A program made the translations under genes and the position numbers. The notes below the pieces were generated by a model. That model searched no databases and was not told the origin of the DNA. It worked only from the letters and a program-made list of their open reading frames with translations. DNA of 64,000 nt, from the NCBI RefSeq assembly GCF_040151475.1, contig NZ_JBDKWG010000137.1, forward strand, positions 62,001-126,000, read 5' to 3'. Each line of letters opens with the position of its first letter. The stretch's first letter is position 1. Positions 34,588 to 42,215 of the stretch are shown one piece after another. The DNA comes from CAXBNB01 sp040151475 (GTDB taxonomy: Bacteria; Bacteroidota; Bacteroidia; Cytophagales; Cyclobacteriaceae).

Positions 34588-35313
34588 ATGAGAGCAAAGA
34601 AAATTAGTGTTAGTTGGAGTGGTGGAAAAGATTCATCTTATATGCTTTGGTCTATTCTGTCGCAACCTGATTTCGATGTTGTTGAACTTCATACGGTGAT
34701 AGATGCCAAGACTCAACGAGTAGGATTGCATGGAGTACACAAGGATTTAATTGTAGCACAGGCTCAATCTATAGGCTTGCCTATCCGTTTCATTTTTCTT
34801 GAATCCGGCAACACAAATGAAAAATACGAAGAGACAATAAAAAAGTACTATACTGATTTGAAAAAGAGAAATATTGATTGCGTGGCTTTTGGCGACATCT
34901 TTCTGGAAGATCTGAAAAAATATCGGGACAACTTACTCACAGGTTTCAATCTGGAAGGAATATACCCGCTGTGGGGAATGAATACAAAAGATCTTGCCAA
35001 ACAGTTCATCAAAGAAAACTTCAAATCAATTATCTGTGCTGCTGATGCGGACAAGTTTCCATTTGAAATTGCAGGCAGACACTATTCAACCCAACTATTA
35101 AGCTCTTTCCCCGAATCTGTTGACCCTTGTGGGGAAAATGGTGAGTTCCATTCTTTTGTTTACAACGGATCTATATTTAACCATCCAATCTGTATCAAGA
35201 AGACAGGAATTATTGAAAAGTTCTATGAGTTTAAAGATTCAAGTGGCAAGATTCAAAAATCATACTTCCATTTTTGTGATTTACAACCAGGGATTCCGCT
35301 TTTAAATTTTTGA
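34588..35313 (+). CDS. DUF71 (Dph6-like) ATP-pyrophosphatase, copy B, 3' end rewritten by an IS insertion
   Basis: 241 residues from ATG 34588; an upstream ATG at 34546 in frame would overlap the DUF5522 gene and is unlikely. PP-loop 'VSWSGGKDSSYMLWSI' at residue 8 and 'VDPCGENGEFHSFVYNGSIF' near 188 match copy A, and 'AFGDIFLEDLKKYRDNL' is typical of the family. The last eight codons after Q233 (PGIPLLNF and the stop) are read from the left end of the IS at 35288. Joining the flanks with one target copy removed gives an ancestral end of LTI-stop (36535-36537), which aligns with the C-terminus of copy A (DLSLKV). Only three residues were lost, so the enzyme is probably still functional. Confidence 0.88.
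   Translation: MRAKKISVSWSGGKDSSYMLWSILSQPDFDVVELHTVIDAKTQRVGLHGVHKDLIVAQAQSIGLPIRFIFLESGNTNEKYEETIKKYYTDLKKRNIDCVAFGDIFLEDLKKYRDNLLTGFNLEGIYPLWGMNTKDLAKQFIKENFKSIICAADADKFPFEIAGRHYSTQLLSSFPESVDPCGENGEFHSFVYNGSIFNHPICIKKTGIIEKFYEFKDSSGKIQKSYFHFCDLQPGIPLLNF
35278..35305 (+). repeat. Left target duplication (10 bp) and left IS terminal inverted repeat (18 bp)
   Basis: GATTTACAAC at 35278-35287 is repeated at 36517-36526. CAGGGATTCCGCTTTTAA at 35288-35305 is the exact reverse complement of 36499-36516. Confidence 0.95.
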
Positions 35314-36516
35314 GTTAGCCAGAATTGCATTATTTTTATATCGTTGAATTTGGGTAGCGTCAAAAAAAGTGCGCACTTCAACAATACTTCAAAAAAAATT
35401 CCCAGCTTTCTCAAAATTTTTCTCAACTCTGACTGACCCTAGAAGGACACATAAAGGTAATTTTTTATATCCCTTTGAGGAAATCCTTTTCCTGACTCTC
35501 TCTGCGATAATTAGTGATGCCAAAAGCTGGGAGCAAATCCGTGTCTTTGCTGAAGACCAATTGGATTGGTTACGAAAATTTTACCCCTATGAAAGTGGTA
35601 TTCCATCAGCCGATGTATTGGAGCGGTTATTTGCCCGTCTGGATACAGAAGCGTTCAATGAATGTTTCATTGGATGGGTTCATGAAAAGACGGGGCTCCT
35701 CAAGGGAGAGATCATCGCTTTTGACGGAAAAACAGCAAGAGGCTCTTCCTGTAAGTTCTCTGGAAGCCCCGCCCTGCATATGGTTTCGGCCTTTGCGGCC
35801 AACAATAGGGTCACATTAGGCCAGATGGCCGTAGATGAGAAGAGCAACGAAATCACTGCCATACCCAAGCTCTTAGACCTGTTGACAGTAAAAGACTGCA
35901 TCGTTACTATAGATGCCATGGGATGCCAAAAGGAGATTGCCAGCAAAATACGTGAAAAGAAAGCCGATTACATCCTGCAGGTAAAGGGAAACCAAAAAAC
36001 ATTATTGGAAGAGGTCGAAAACGTGTTTGGTATTACCAAAATAGCCTCTGCTGACCACCATGAAGACTTTGGACATGGTCGTATTGAATCCCGTGCCTGT
36101 AGTGTGATAACTGATCTGACATTTCTAGATGAAAAAGCAAATTGGGAAGGTATCAAAAGCATTGTCAGGATAGAGCGAAAAACAATTCATAAACAAAACC
36201 TGAAGCAGAGTAGTCAGACATCCTTCTATATCAGTTCAGCTAAGTTTTCTGCCAGCAAGTTCAATCAGACCATCCGGGGACACTGGGCAATAGAGAACAA
36301 CCTCCACTGGTCGTTGGATGTACTTTTCCAAGAAGACTCCTCGCTCAAAAAGAAAGGTAACTCCACTAAAAACTTCAACATAATGTCAAAAATGGCCCTC
36401 TGTATGATCGAAAATGAGCCTGCTCAAAAAATATCACGGATTGGAAAAATGAAAAAATGTGCCTACAACCAAGGTTTCAGGGAAAAAGTACTCAATTGTT
36501 AAAAGCGGAATCCCTG
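35288..36516 (+). mobile_element. ISAs1-family insertion sequence, 1229 bp, intact
   Basis: Bounded by perfect 18-bp terminal inverted repeats, flanked by a perfect 10-bp direct repeat, and carrying one full-length transposase gene. ISAs1-type elements duplicate 8-10 bp of target, which fits. Identical repeats and duplications with an uninterrupted transposase indicate a recent insertion. It lies in the same direction as the interrupted B12 operon and supplies the new stop codon for the DUF71 copy B gene. Confidence 0.95.
35369..36502 (+). CDS. ISAs1-family DDE transposase
   Basis: 377 residues. The N-terminal 'LTDPRRTHKGNFLYPFEEILFLTLSAIISDAKSWEQI' is the DUF4338/H-repeat-associated region typical of ISAs1 and the E. 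coli H-repeat proteins. DDE residues are in 'AFDGKTARGS', 'TIDAMGCQ' and 'RGHWAIENNLHWSLDV'. The start is a GTG at 35369; no ATG lies close by in frame. The stop TAA at 36500-36502 is inside the right inverted repeat. No frameshift or internal stop is seen, so it should be active. Confidence 0.94.
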   Translation: MRTSTILQKKFPAFSKFFSTLTDPRRTHKGNFLYPFEEILFLTLSAIISDAKSWEQIRVFAEDQLDWLRKFYPYESGIPSADVLERLFARLDTEAFNECFIGWVHEKTGLLKGEIIAFDGKTARGSSCKFSGSPALHMVSAFAANNRVTLGQMAVDEKSNEITAIPKLLDLLTVKDCIVTIDAMGCQKEIASKIREKKADYILQVKGNQKTLLEEVENVFGITKIASADHHEDFGHGRIESRACSVITDLTFLDEKANWEGIKSIVRIERKTIHKQNLKQSSQTSFYISSAKFSASKFNQTIRGHWAIENNLHWSLDVLFQEDSSLKKKGNSTKNFNIMSKMALCMIENEPAQKISRIGKMKKCAYNQGFREKVLNC

Positions 36517-36526
36517 GATTTACAAC
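36499..36526 (+). repeat. Right IS terminal inverted repeat (18 bp) and right target duplication (10 bp)
   Basis: 36499-36516 is the exact complement of the left repeat, and GATTTACAAC at 36517-36526 is the second target copy. The bases after it (TTACTATTTAA) restore the original end of the DUF71 copy B gene. Confidence 0.95.
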
Positions 36527-36633
36527 TTACTATTTAAGAGGAAGGTCTTATCGTTTTTTCTTCACGGCAACAGTATAACCAAATCTACTTGATTCTGTCC
36601 TGAGAGATTAACAAGCATTACTCACCATCAAGA

Positions 36634-37335
36634 TCACGCTACCTTTGTTATCTTCATCTCAGGTTTTTCTGTTCTCTTTAAAGTACGTACATAGCCTTTC
36701 CCTTCTATCATTGAAGCTGCCTCAGACAACAAGTCTTCTATCCTTTGTTGATTAGCACCATGGTTAAGTTTGTTAACTCTTCTTAATTTTGATGTTTTGT
36801 CAATGGGTTGTTCAGGTTGAACTTCTTCCGACAACCTTTCATTACCTATTTGTACAGAATGCATTTTATTCAATTTATTGGCTAAATAATTTTCAGCAAT
36901 TTCATCTATTGGTTTTAGTGAAATTGTGATTAAAAATTTAATAGATAGTGCCAACCACCAAACACTATCAAAGTAGTGATCTATAAGCGGTTCCAAAATA
37001 AGCTCTGACAAAATAAAAAGGACAGTGGCTATGGCTAAAGTGATCATAGCGGCTTCTTTGCCAATCTTTGTTATGGCAAGTTCTTCCTTGGCTCTTTTTA
37101 GCTCTTTGTTTTGGTCTAATGTACCGTCATATTTGTCATTATTCTTTGATTTTGGATTTTTGCCGGCTCTCTTCTTTGATTTCCTATATGCTCTGATGTC
37201 AATAGGATCTATACTTTCAAAATTTGAGGCATTATTATTTTGTTCAAAAGCAGGTATCACCATACGCACCAAGTTGAAAAGGGAAAACATCCCCTTCTCT
37301 CTTTTTTGGTTCGCTATGTTAACTTCCTTCGACAA
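36634..37335 (-). CDS. Unrecognised small membrane protein
   Basis: 233 residues, family not recognised. Residues 1-90 are charged and basic (Lys/Asn-rich, 'RKSKKRAGKNPKSKNND'); two hydrophobic segments lie at about 95-113 and 124-141; the last 90 residues are charged again. This suggests a two-helix inner-membrane protein with both tails on the same side. The start ATG at 37335 is the first in frame. It stands alone between the IS and the non-coding stretch before meaB, so context gives no hint. Codon use looks normal for the window. Confidence 0.6.
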   Translation of the reverse strand: MSKEVNIANQKREKGMFSLFNLVRMVIPAFEQNNNASNFESIDPIDIRAYRKSKKRAGKNPKSKNNDKYDGTLDQNKELKRAKEELAITKIGKEAAMITLAIATVLFILSELILEPLIDHYFDSVWWLALSIKFLITISLKPIDEIAENYLANKLNKMHSVQIGNERLSEEVQPEQPIDKTSKLRRVNKLNHGANQQRIEDLLSEAASMIEGKGYVRTLKRTEKPEMKITKVA

Positions 37336-37673
37336 TGATATTATTTTTAGTTTAAAATTATTTTATAGGTCAAATCTATGAATGTATAATAGTAGATTGT
37401 GATAATCAAGGTGAACTGACATCATAGAAAGTCAAAAATTAAATTAATGTAGACGAATGGTTTTCAGTATAATCAAAAGAAACAGAGATCATCAATAAAA
37501 AAGCAGGATCAAAACTTGTGTAAAATGGAGTAATCCACTCCATTTACTCAACAAATTGAGTGATATGGATGCAAGATATGAGAGAGCAATAAAGCAGTAC
37601 TTACCGATTTATAAGACCAAACATCAATTGTGATCCATTTGGTCTGACAAGATTAGCGGGATAGCTAAGGTTG
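37336..37673. other. 338-bp non-coding stretch with several small hairpins
   Basis: No credible ORF. Two adjacent hairpins lie at 37523-37545 (AAATGGAGT, 5-nt loop, complement) and 37546-37561 (ACTCAA, CAAA loop, TTGAGT). A 7-bp pair GACCAAA/TTTGGTC spans 37615-37644, and a GATAGC/GCTATC pair spans 37660-37678 into the end of meaB. None has a following U-tract on either strand. A small RNA is possible but unsupported. Confidence 0.35.
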
Positions 37674-38666
37674 CTATCTCCTAGAAAAAATTTTATTGAA
37701 TAAAATAGTTAATGCTTCCTTTGGATTCAAAACTTCAGAAGACACCTGATGTTCAAGTTGTTTCCTTAACTCTACGTACGCTTCATTTTCAAAAATCTTA
37801 TTGACCAGCTCTTGAGAAATTTGCCCTCTAAACCAATCAACATTTTGAGCAATTCGAAGTTTCTTTAAATAACCATTTCCTTCTAACAACCTGTAATGAT
37901 CAAGGATCATTTCCCAAACCTCTTTAATACCCGATTTATTAACTGATGAACAAGTTATAACTCTTGGTATCCAACCTGATTCTGACACAGAAAACAGATG
38001 CAAAGCACTTTGATAATTCAATTGCGCCTGATTAGAAGAATAAATATTATCTCCATCAGCCTTATTGATTACTATACCGTCAGCCATTTCCATTATTCCT
38101 TTTTTCATTCCCTGAAGATCATCACCTGCTCCAGGCAACATAAGCAACAAAAAGAAATCCACCATCCCTCTGACCAAGGTTTCCGACTGGCCTACCCCTA
38201 CCGTCTCAACAATTATAACATCATATCCTGCCGCCTCGCAAAGAAGTATATTTTCACGTGTATGATCTGAAACACCCCCTAAAGTATTATTAGCAGGACT
38301 CGGACGTATAAATGCATTTTCGTTCCTACTCAGGTCATTCATTCTGGTTTTATCTCCCAAAATACTTCCGCCAGTCTTGCTACTCGTAGGATCAATAGCC
38401 AGCACTGCCACTTTATTTCCTTTTGATATCAAATAACCGCCAAAGGCTTCAATAAAAGTACTTTTCCCCACACCCGGCACTCCCGTTATTCCGATACGCT
38501 TCGAAATTCCGGATTTTCCTGAGATTCCATTCAATATTTTTATTGATAAGTCCACATCCTCCGGGAGGCTACTCTCTATTATTGTGATAGACTTACTCAA
38601 TATAAATTTATCTCCTTTTAAAATACCCTTGATGTAATAATCAACGGACTGCCTGTTATTTTTCAA
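37674..38666 (-). CDS. meaB: Methylmalonyl-CoA mutase-associated GTPase MeaB
   Basis: 330 residues. 'ITGVPGVGKSTFIEAFG' (P-loop 62-70), 'AIDPTSSKTGGSILGDKTRM', 'IRPSPANNTLGGVSDHTRENILLCEAAGYDVIIVETVGVGQSE' in segments, 'MLPGAGDDLQGMKKGIMEMAD' and the G-protein 'NKAD' identify the MeaB/ArgK family. MeaB loads and protects adenosylcobalamin on methylmalonyl-CoA mutase. No mutase gene is adjacent here. The B12 uptake operon lies 1.1 kb away beyond the IS, and the shared cofactor makes that meaningful. It reads alone on the minus strand, divergent from the CHASE2 gene across 294 bp. Confidence 0.94.
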   Translation of the reverse strand: MKNNRQSVDYYIKGILKGDKFILSKSITIIESSLPEDVDLSIKILNGISGKSGISKRIGITGVPGVGKSTFIEAFGGYLISKGNKVAVLAIDPTSSKTGGSILGDKTRMNDLSRNENAFIRPSPANNTLGGVSDHTRENILLCEAAGYDVIIVETVGVGQSETLVRGMVDFFLLLMLPGAGDDLQGMKKGIMEMADGIVINKADGDNIYSSNQAQLNYQSALHLFSVSESGWIPRVITCSSVNKSGIKEVWEMILDHYRLLEGNGYLKKLRIAQNVDWFRGQISQELVNKIFENEAYVELRKQLEHQVSSEVLNPKEALTILFNKIFSRR

Positions 38667-38960
38667 TTTTATGATAATTTATAAATCCTGACTTGTATCA
38701 CCCGCTCGCCATCTATATTAAAACAATGAGTTAATTGGCACACGAAAAAATCAATTCATTTTTACCTCCTGACCAAAATCTAATTATACATTGTCATTCA
38801 ACAATATAATCTTTTCTTCAAAATTCATTAGTTTGTGGATGAATATCCTTAGTTCGTCGAGTATAAATTGTTTTATATCAATAATAAATTATATTTTACT
38901 AATTTTGATATCACTAAGGTTGTTCAAAAAACTTTAATCTAACAACCTAACAAACATACT

Positions 38961-40202
38961 ATGTTTAAGAAATTTTGGCTTGATACTATTCTGGGAACAA
39001 TATTTATATTGTTGTTAATGCTTGGTTTTTCCCGACTCACATACTTTAAGATTTTTGATGTTCTGGATCCTATTGGTGATGCTTTTGCCGATATGGAAAC
39101 CACTGACATTGTATTTTCTCAAATTCGACAGGCACCAACTGCCGAAGAAGACATTGTATTAGTAAATATTGGTACAGAAAACAGGGCAGGAATTGCTTAT
39201 ATGATTAGTATTATAAACCAGTTTAACCCTAAAGTTGTAGGAGTAGATACTTTTTTCAAAAACCCTAAAGATTCCATCGGTGACCAGTTGCTGGAAGAAG
39301 CTTTTGCATCTGTTGAAAATCTCATATTGGTAAGTAAACTTGAGAATACGGATGAAGATGATCAATTCGATTCTTTAGGTCTTTCGCACTCCAGGTTCAA
39401 TCAACATGCCCAAACTGCGTTCGCCAACTTCATTACTGGTGCATCTACACAAGAGGATTTAAAAAACTGTAGAACGTTTGCCCCAAGAGAAATGGTAAAT
39501 GGAAAAATGGAATACGCTTTATCCGTAAAATTAGCAATGGAGTTTGCACCTGAAAAAGCAGAGAAGTTTTTAAAGCGTGGAAATGATGTTGAAATAATCA
39601 ACTATAAAGGAAACGTATTTGATTATGGAGCTACCAAATTTGGCACTACTTATTTTGCTCTAGATGTTCAGGATGTTTACAACCAAAATTTTGTGCCTGA
39701 CTTAATAGAAGGAAAAATAGTTATTTTTTGTTTCCTTGGAAATTACCTCGGCGACAGACAAGCCCTTGAAGATAAGTATTTCACTCCATTGAATGCTAAA
39801 TACACAGGAAAGGCTCATGCAGACATGTTTGGCGGTGTGGTACATGCCAATGCACTCTCTATGATACTAAATGAGAATTACATCGACAGCATGAGTGACA
39901 ACTGGTCATATTTTTGGGCATTCTTTTTGTTGTATCTAAATGTCACCGCCTTCTGTTACATCTATAAGGTAGTACCTAAGTGGTACGATGGGTTAACAAA
40001 ATTGATTCAGCTTTTAGAAGCCCTGGCATTATTTTCAATGGTAGTTTATGTGTTCAACTTCTATGATTATAAGCTCGAATTCAACCTGGCGATTATAGCA
40101 ATACTATTGAGCGGAGACCTCTTAGAGATATATTTTGGAGTTATCAAAAACCTTTTTACCAAAGAAGGTCGCAGAGAACTCACTAAACTGAAAAAATTGT
40201 AA
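38961..40202 (+). CDS. CHASE2-domain membrane protein without an output domain
   Basis: 413 residues. One N-terminal membrane helix (about 8-28) is followed by an extracytoplasmic CHASE2 domain (about 30-310: 'DIVLVNIGTENRAGIAYMISIINQFNPKVVGVDTFF', 'GKIVIFCFLGNYLGDRQALEDKYFTPLN' in segments and 'FGGVVHANALSMILNENYID'). Three further helices follow at about 317-335, 346-364 and 370-388, with a short basic cytoplasmic tail. CHASE2 sensors usually end in a kinase or cyclase; this protein stops after the helices. The FecR-like gene follows after 31 bp, an arrangement seen with other CHASE2 proteins. TAATTTTG at 38900-38907 may be its -7 element. Confidence 0.85.
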   Translation: MFKKFWLDTILGTIFILLLMLGFSRLTYFKIFDVLDPIGDAFADMETTDIVFSQIRQAPTAEEDIVLVNIGTENRAGIAYMISIINQFNPKVVGVDTFFKNPKDSIGDQLLEEAFASVENLILVSKLENTDEDDQFDSLGLSHSRFNQHAQTAFANFITGASTQEDLKNCRTFAPREMVNGKMEYALSVKLAMEFAPEKAEKFLKRGNDVEIINYKGNVFDYGATKFGTTYFALDVQDVYNQNFVPDLIEGKIVIFCFLGNYLGDRQALEDKYFTPLNAKYTGKAHADMFGGVVHANALSMILNENYIDSMSDNWSYFWAFFLLYLNVTAFCYIYKVVPKWYDGLTKLIQLLEALALFSMVVYVFNFYDYKLEFNLAIIAILLSGDLLEIYFGVIKNLFTKEGRRELTKLKKL

Positions 40203-40233
40203 TTTTGTATATAAATATTTAACAAATAGGATC

Positions 40234-41151
40234 ATGAAAAATTTATTGTTTACAGCAACTCTTCTTTTGTTTCTGACTTGCACAGCTCTTGGTCAGGGGT
40301 ATATATTCAGAGTATTAGCAAACAAAGGTGCTAATCAAGTGAAAAGAGCTTCAAATGGAGAAACCAGTCTTCTGAAAACTGGTGCTACACTAAACAGTGG
40401 GGATGAGATCATTGCAGCAAATGGTGCCTATATCGGGCTTATGCACAAAACAGGAAAGACCATAGAAGTACGTACAGCAGGTACTACTAAAATAACAGAC
40501 TTGGAAAAAAAATTAGCCTCTTCCAAAACTGATGTTGCCAACAGGTATGCTCAATTTGTAATGAACAAAATGAACGAAGATGATGAAGACATTAATAAAA
40601 ATTACAGAAGAAACATGAAGGCAACCGGGGCGGTAGAAAGAGCCACCAACAATGCTTCCATAAAAGTAATGCTTCCTAGTTCTATTGATGTTTTAAATCC
40701 TAACACTATTGTAAGATGGTCTGGTGCAGAAGATGGTGCGAGTTATGTTGTTACTGTTAAAAACATCTTTGATGAGCAAATATTTAAAGCTGAAACACAA
40801 AAAACAAGTATTAAGCTAAACCTTGATGATGAAAATCTTTCAAGTGAAAGGCTTGTGATTTTCAATGTTCAGGTAAAAGGAAATGACGAATTGAAATCTT
40901 CTGATTATGGTATCAAAAGGATGTCTTCTGATGATGCAAAAGCCATCAATGACAATCTTGAAGTATTGAAAGCAGAAGTGTCAGATGACACTCCTCTTAA
41001 TAAATTGATATATGCATCATTCTATGAAGAAAACAATCTGCTTTTAGATGCTTTGACCAAATATGAAGAAGCAATTGAACTTTCTCCCGAGGTAGAAGAT
41101 TTCAAAACACTATATGATGATTTTCTAATCAAAAATGGCTTAAGTAACTAA
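40234..41151 (+). CDS. Secreted FecR-like protein partnered with CHASE2
   Basis: 305 residues with a signal peptide (to about 20, ALGQ). Residues 21-95 resemble a FecR-type beta domain ('NGETSLLKTGATLNSGDEIIAANGAYIGLMHKTGKTIEV' in segments), with a Lys/Asp-rich linker to about 130, an Ig-like beta domain around 140-225 ('ASIKVMLPSSIDVLNPNTIVRW') and a final TPR-like helical pair ('LIYASFYEENNLLLDALTKYEEAIEL'). It is probably periplasmic. Gap to the CHASE2 gene is 31 bp and a strong terminator follows, so the two genes are a complete operon. Function unknown; a periplasmic ligand or regulator of the CHASE2 sensor is the simplest guess. Confidence 0.65.
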   Translation: MKNLLFTATLLLFLTCTALGQGYIFRVLANKGANQVKRASNGETSLLKTGATLNSGDEIIAANGAYIGLMHKTGKTIEVRTAGTTKITDLEKKLASSKTDVANRYAQFVMNKMNEDDEDINKNYRRNMKATGAVERATNNASIKVMLPSSIDVLNPNTIVRWSGAEDGASYVVTVKNIFDEQIFKAETQKTSIKLNLDDENLSSERLVIFNVQVKGNDELKSSDYGIKRMSSDDAKAINDNLEVLKAEVSDDTPLNKLIYASFYEENNLLLDALTKYEEAIELSPEVEDFKTLYDDFLIKNGLSN

Positions 41152-41176
41152 GTCCTGAAAAACTCAAAATAATTTT

Positions 41177-41218
41177 AAAGAAGCTGTCTCAATATAAAAC
41201 GAGACAGCTTCTTTTTTT
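41177..41218 (+). terminator. Strong terminator after the CHASE2/FecR-like operon
   Basis: A perfect 14-bp stem (AAAGAAGCTGTCTC at 41177-41190 with 41201-41214), 10-nt loop, and a run of T to 41218. Confidence 0.9.
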
Positions 41219-41266
41219 GTGTACCTTTTCTTAAATTGATCAATCAAATCTAAAACTTTAAGAAAA

Positions 41267-42163
41267 ATGAAACCTCTATCCTATTTAGTACTTCTAACCT
41301 TATGTACCTTAATCATAGGTTGTAAAACAGAAAAGAAAGATTCAAACAAAGAAGAAACCAGTTCTACAAAAGAAACAATCGAGAAAAAAAGCCTGACCAA
41401 AATATGGGAAACCGATACACTTCTAACTACTTGTGAATCCGTATTCTATGATAAATCAAACGACGTTCTCTATGTATCCAATATTGGAGGTGTACCACCT
41501 GATGCACAAGACAATGACGGATTCATATCCAAAGTATCTACCAGTGGTGAGATACTGGAATTGAGATGGGTAGAAAACATAGATGCTCCCAAAGGCATGG
41601 GTATGGTTGGTAGCAATCTATATGTAACCAATATAGATGAACTGGTAGCAATCGATACCAAATCCGGTTCAATAACAGATCGAATCCCAGTTGACGGAAG
41701 TGTATTCCTAAATGACATCACAACATCCAATGATGGCACTGTTTATTTATCAGACAGCAGAGGGAATAAAATCTTTACTTACAAAGACAATCTTATGTCT
41801 ACATGGATGGAGCAGGATGATTTTGGCGGACCAAATGGACTACTAAGCCAGGGAGGAAAAATGATGGTAGCAGCCTTTGGAAGTGGAAATTTCATGAGTA
41901 TAGATATAGCTTCTAAAGCCATTGATATCACCAGTACAGGGCTAAAAGGAGGTGATGGCCTGGTACCAGTTGGAAATGATTACATGGTTTCTAACTGGAA
42001 TGGTGAAGTCTATTTTGTAAAAGCTGATGGAAGTAAATCAAAGCTACTGGACACAAAAACTGAAAAGTTAAACTCAGCTGATATTGAATTCATAGCAGCC
42101 AAAAACCTGCTATTAGTGCCTACTTTCTTTGGAAATACAGTAGCCGCTTACGAATTGAAGTAA
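41267..42163 (+). CDS. SMP-30/gluconolactonase-like beta-propeller lipoprotein
   Basis: 298 residues, lipobox IIGC19, then a Lys/Glu/Ser-rich linker to about 45. Six-bladed propeller features are 'TCESVFYDKSNDVLYVSNI', 'APKGMGMVGSNLYVTNIDEL', 'LNDITTSNDGTVYLSDSRGNKI' and 'GGPNGLLSQGGKMMVAAFGSG'. The Glu near residue 58 and the N-D pair of 'LNDI' correspond to the metal-binding positions of SMP-30/gluconolactonase enzymes. Ligand unknown. It is separately transcribed, between two terminators, and converges on the sialate O-acetylesterase gene. Confidence 0.78.
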   Translation: MKPLSYLVLLTLCTLIIGCKTEKKDSNKEETSSTKETIEKKSLTKIWETDTLLTTCESVFYDKSNDVLYVSNIGGVPPDAQDNDGFISKVSTSGEILELRWVENIDAPKGMGMVGSNLYVTNIDELVAIDTKSGSITDRIPVDGSVFLNDITTSNDGTVYLSDSRGNKIFTYKDNLMSTWMEQDDFGGPNGLLSQGGKMMVAAFGSGNFMSIDIASKAIDITSTGLKGGDGLVPVGNDYMVSNWNGEVYFVKADGSKSKLLDTKTEKLNSADIEFIAAKNLLLVPTFFGNTVAAYELK

Positions 42164-42179
42164 TTTGTGAGACAGTAAC

Positions 42180-42215
42180 ACAGACAATTGGGGTTTATTG
42201 ATCCCAATTGTCTGT
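42180..42215. terminator. Convergent hairpin overlapping the end of the esterase gene
   Basis: ACAGACAATTGGG at 42180-42192 pairs exactly with 42203-42215 (13 bp, 10-nt loop). The right arm lies inside the last codons of the minus-strand esterase, whose stop is at 42195-42197. Only a short T tract follows on the plus strand. Confidence 0.6.

Noticed and set aside
33702..35313. DUF71 genes as diphthamide synthetases
   Set aside because: Diphthamide is made only in archaea and eukaryotes; the B12 riboswitch operon gives a better context.
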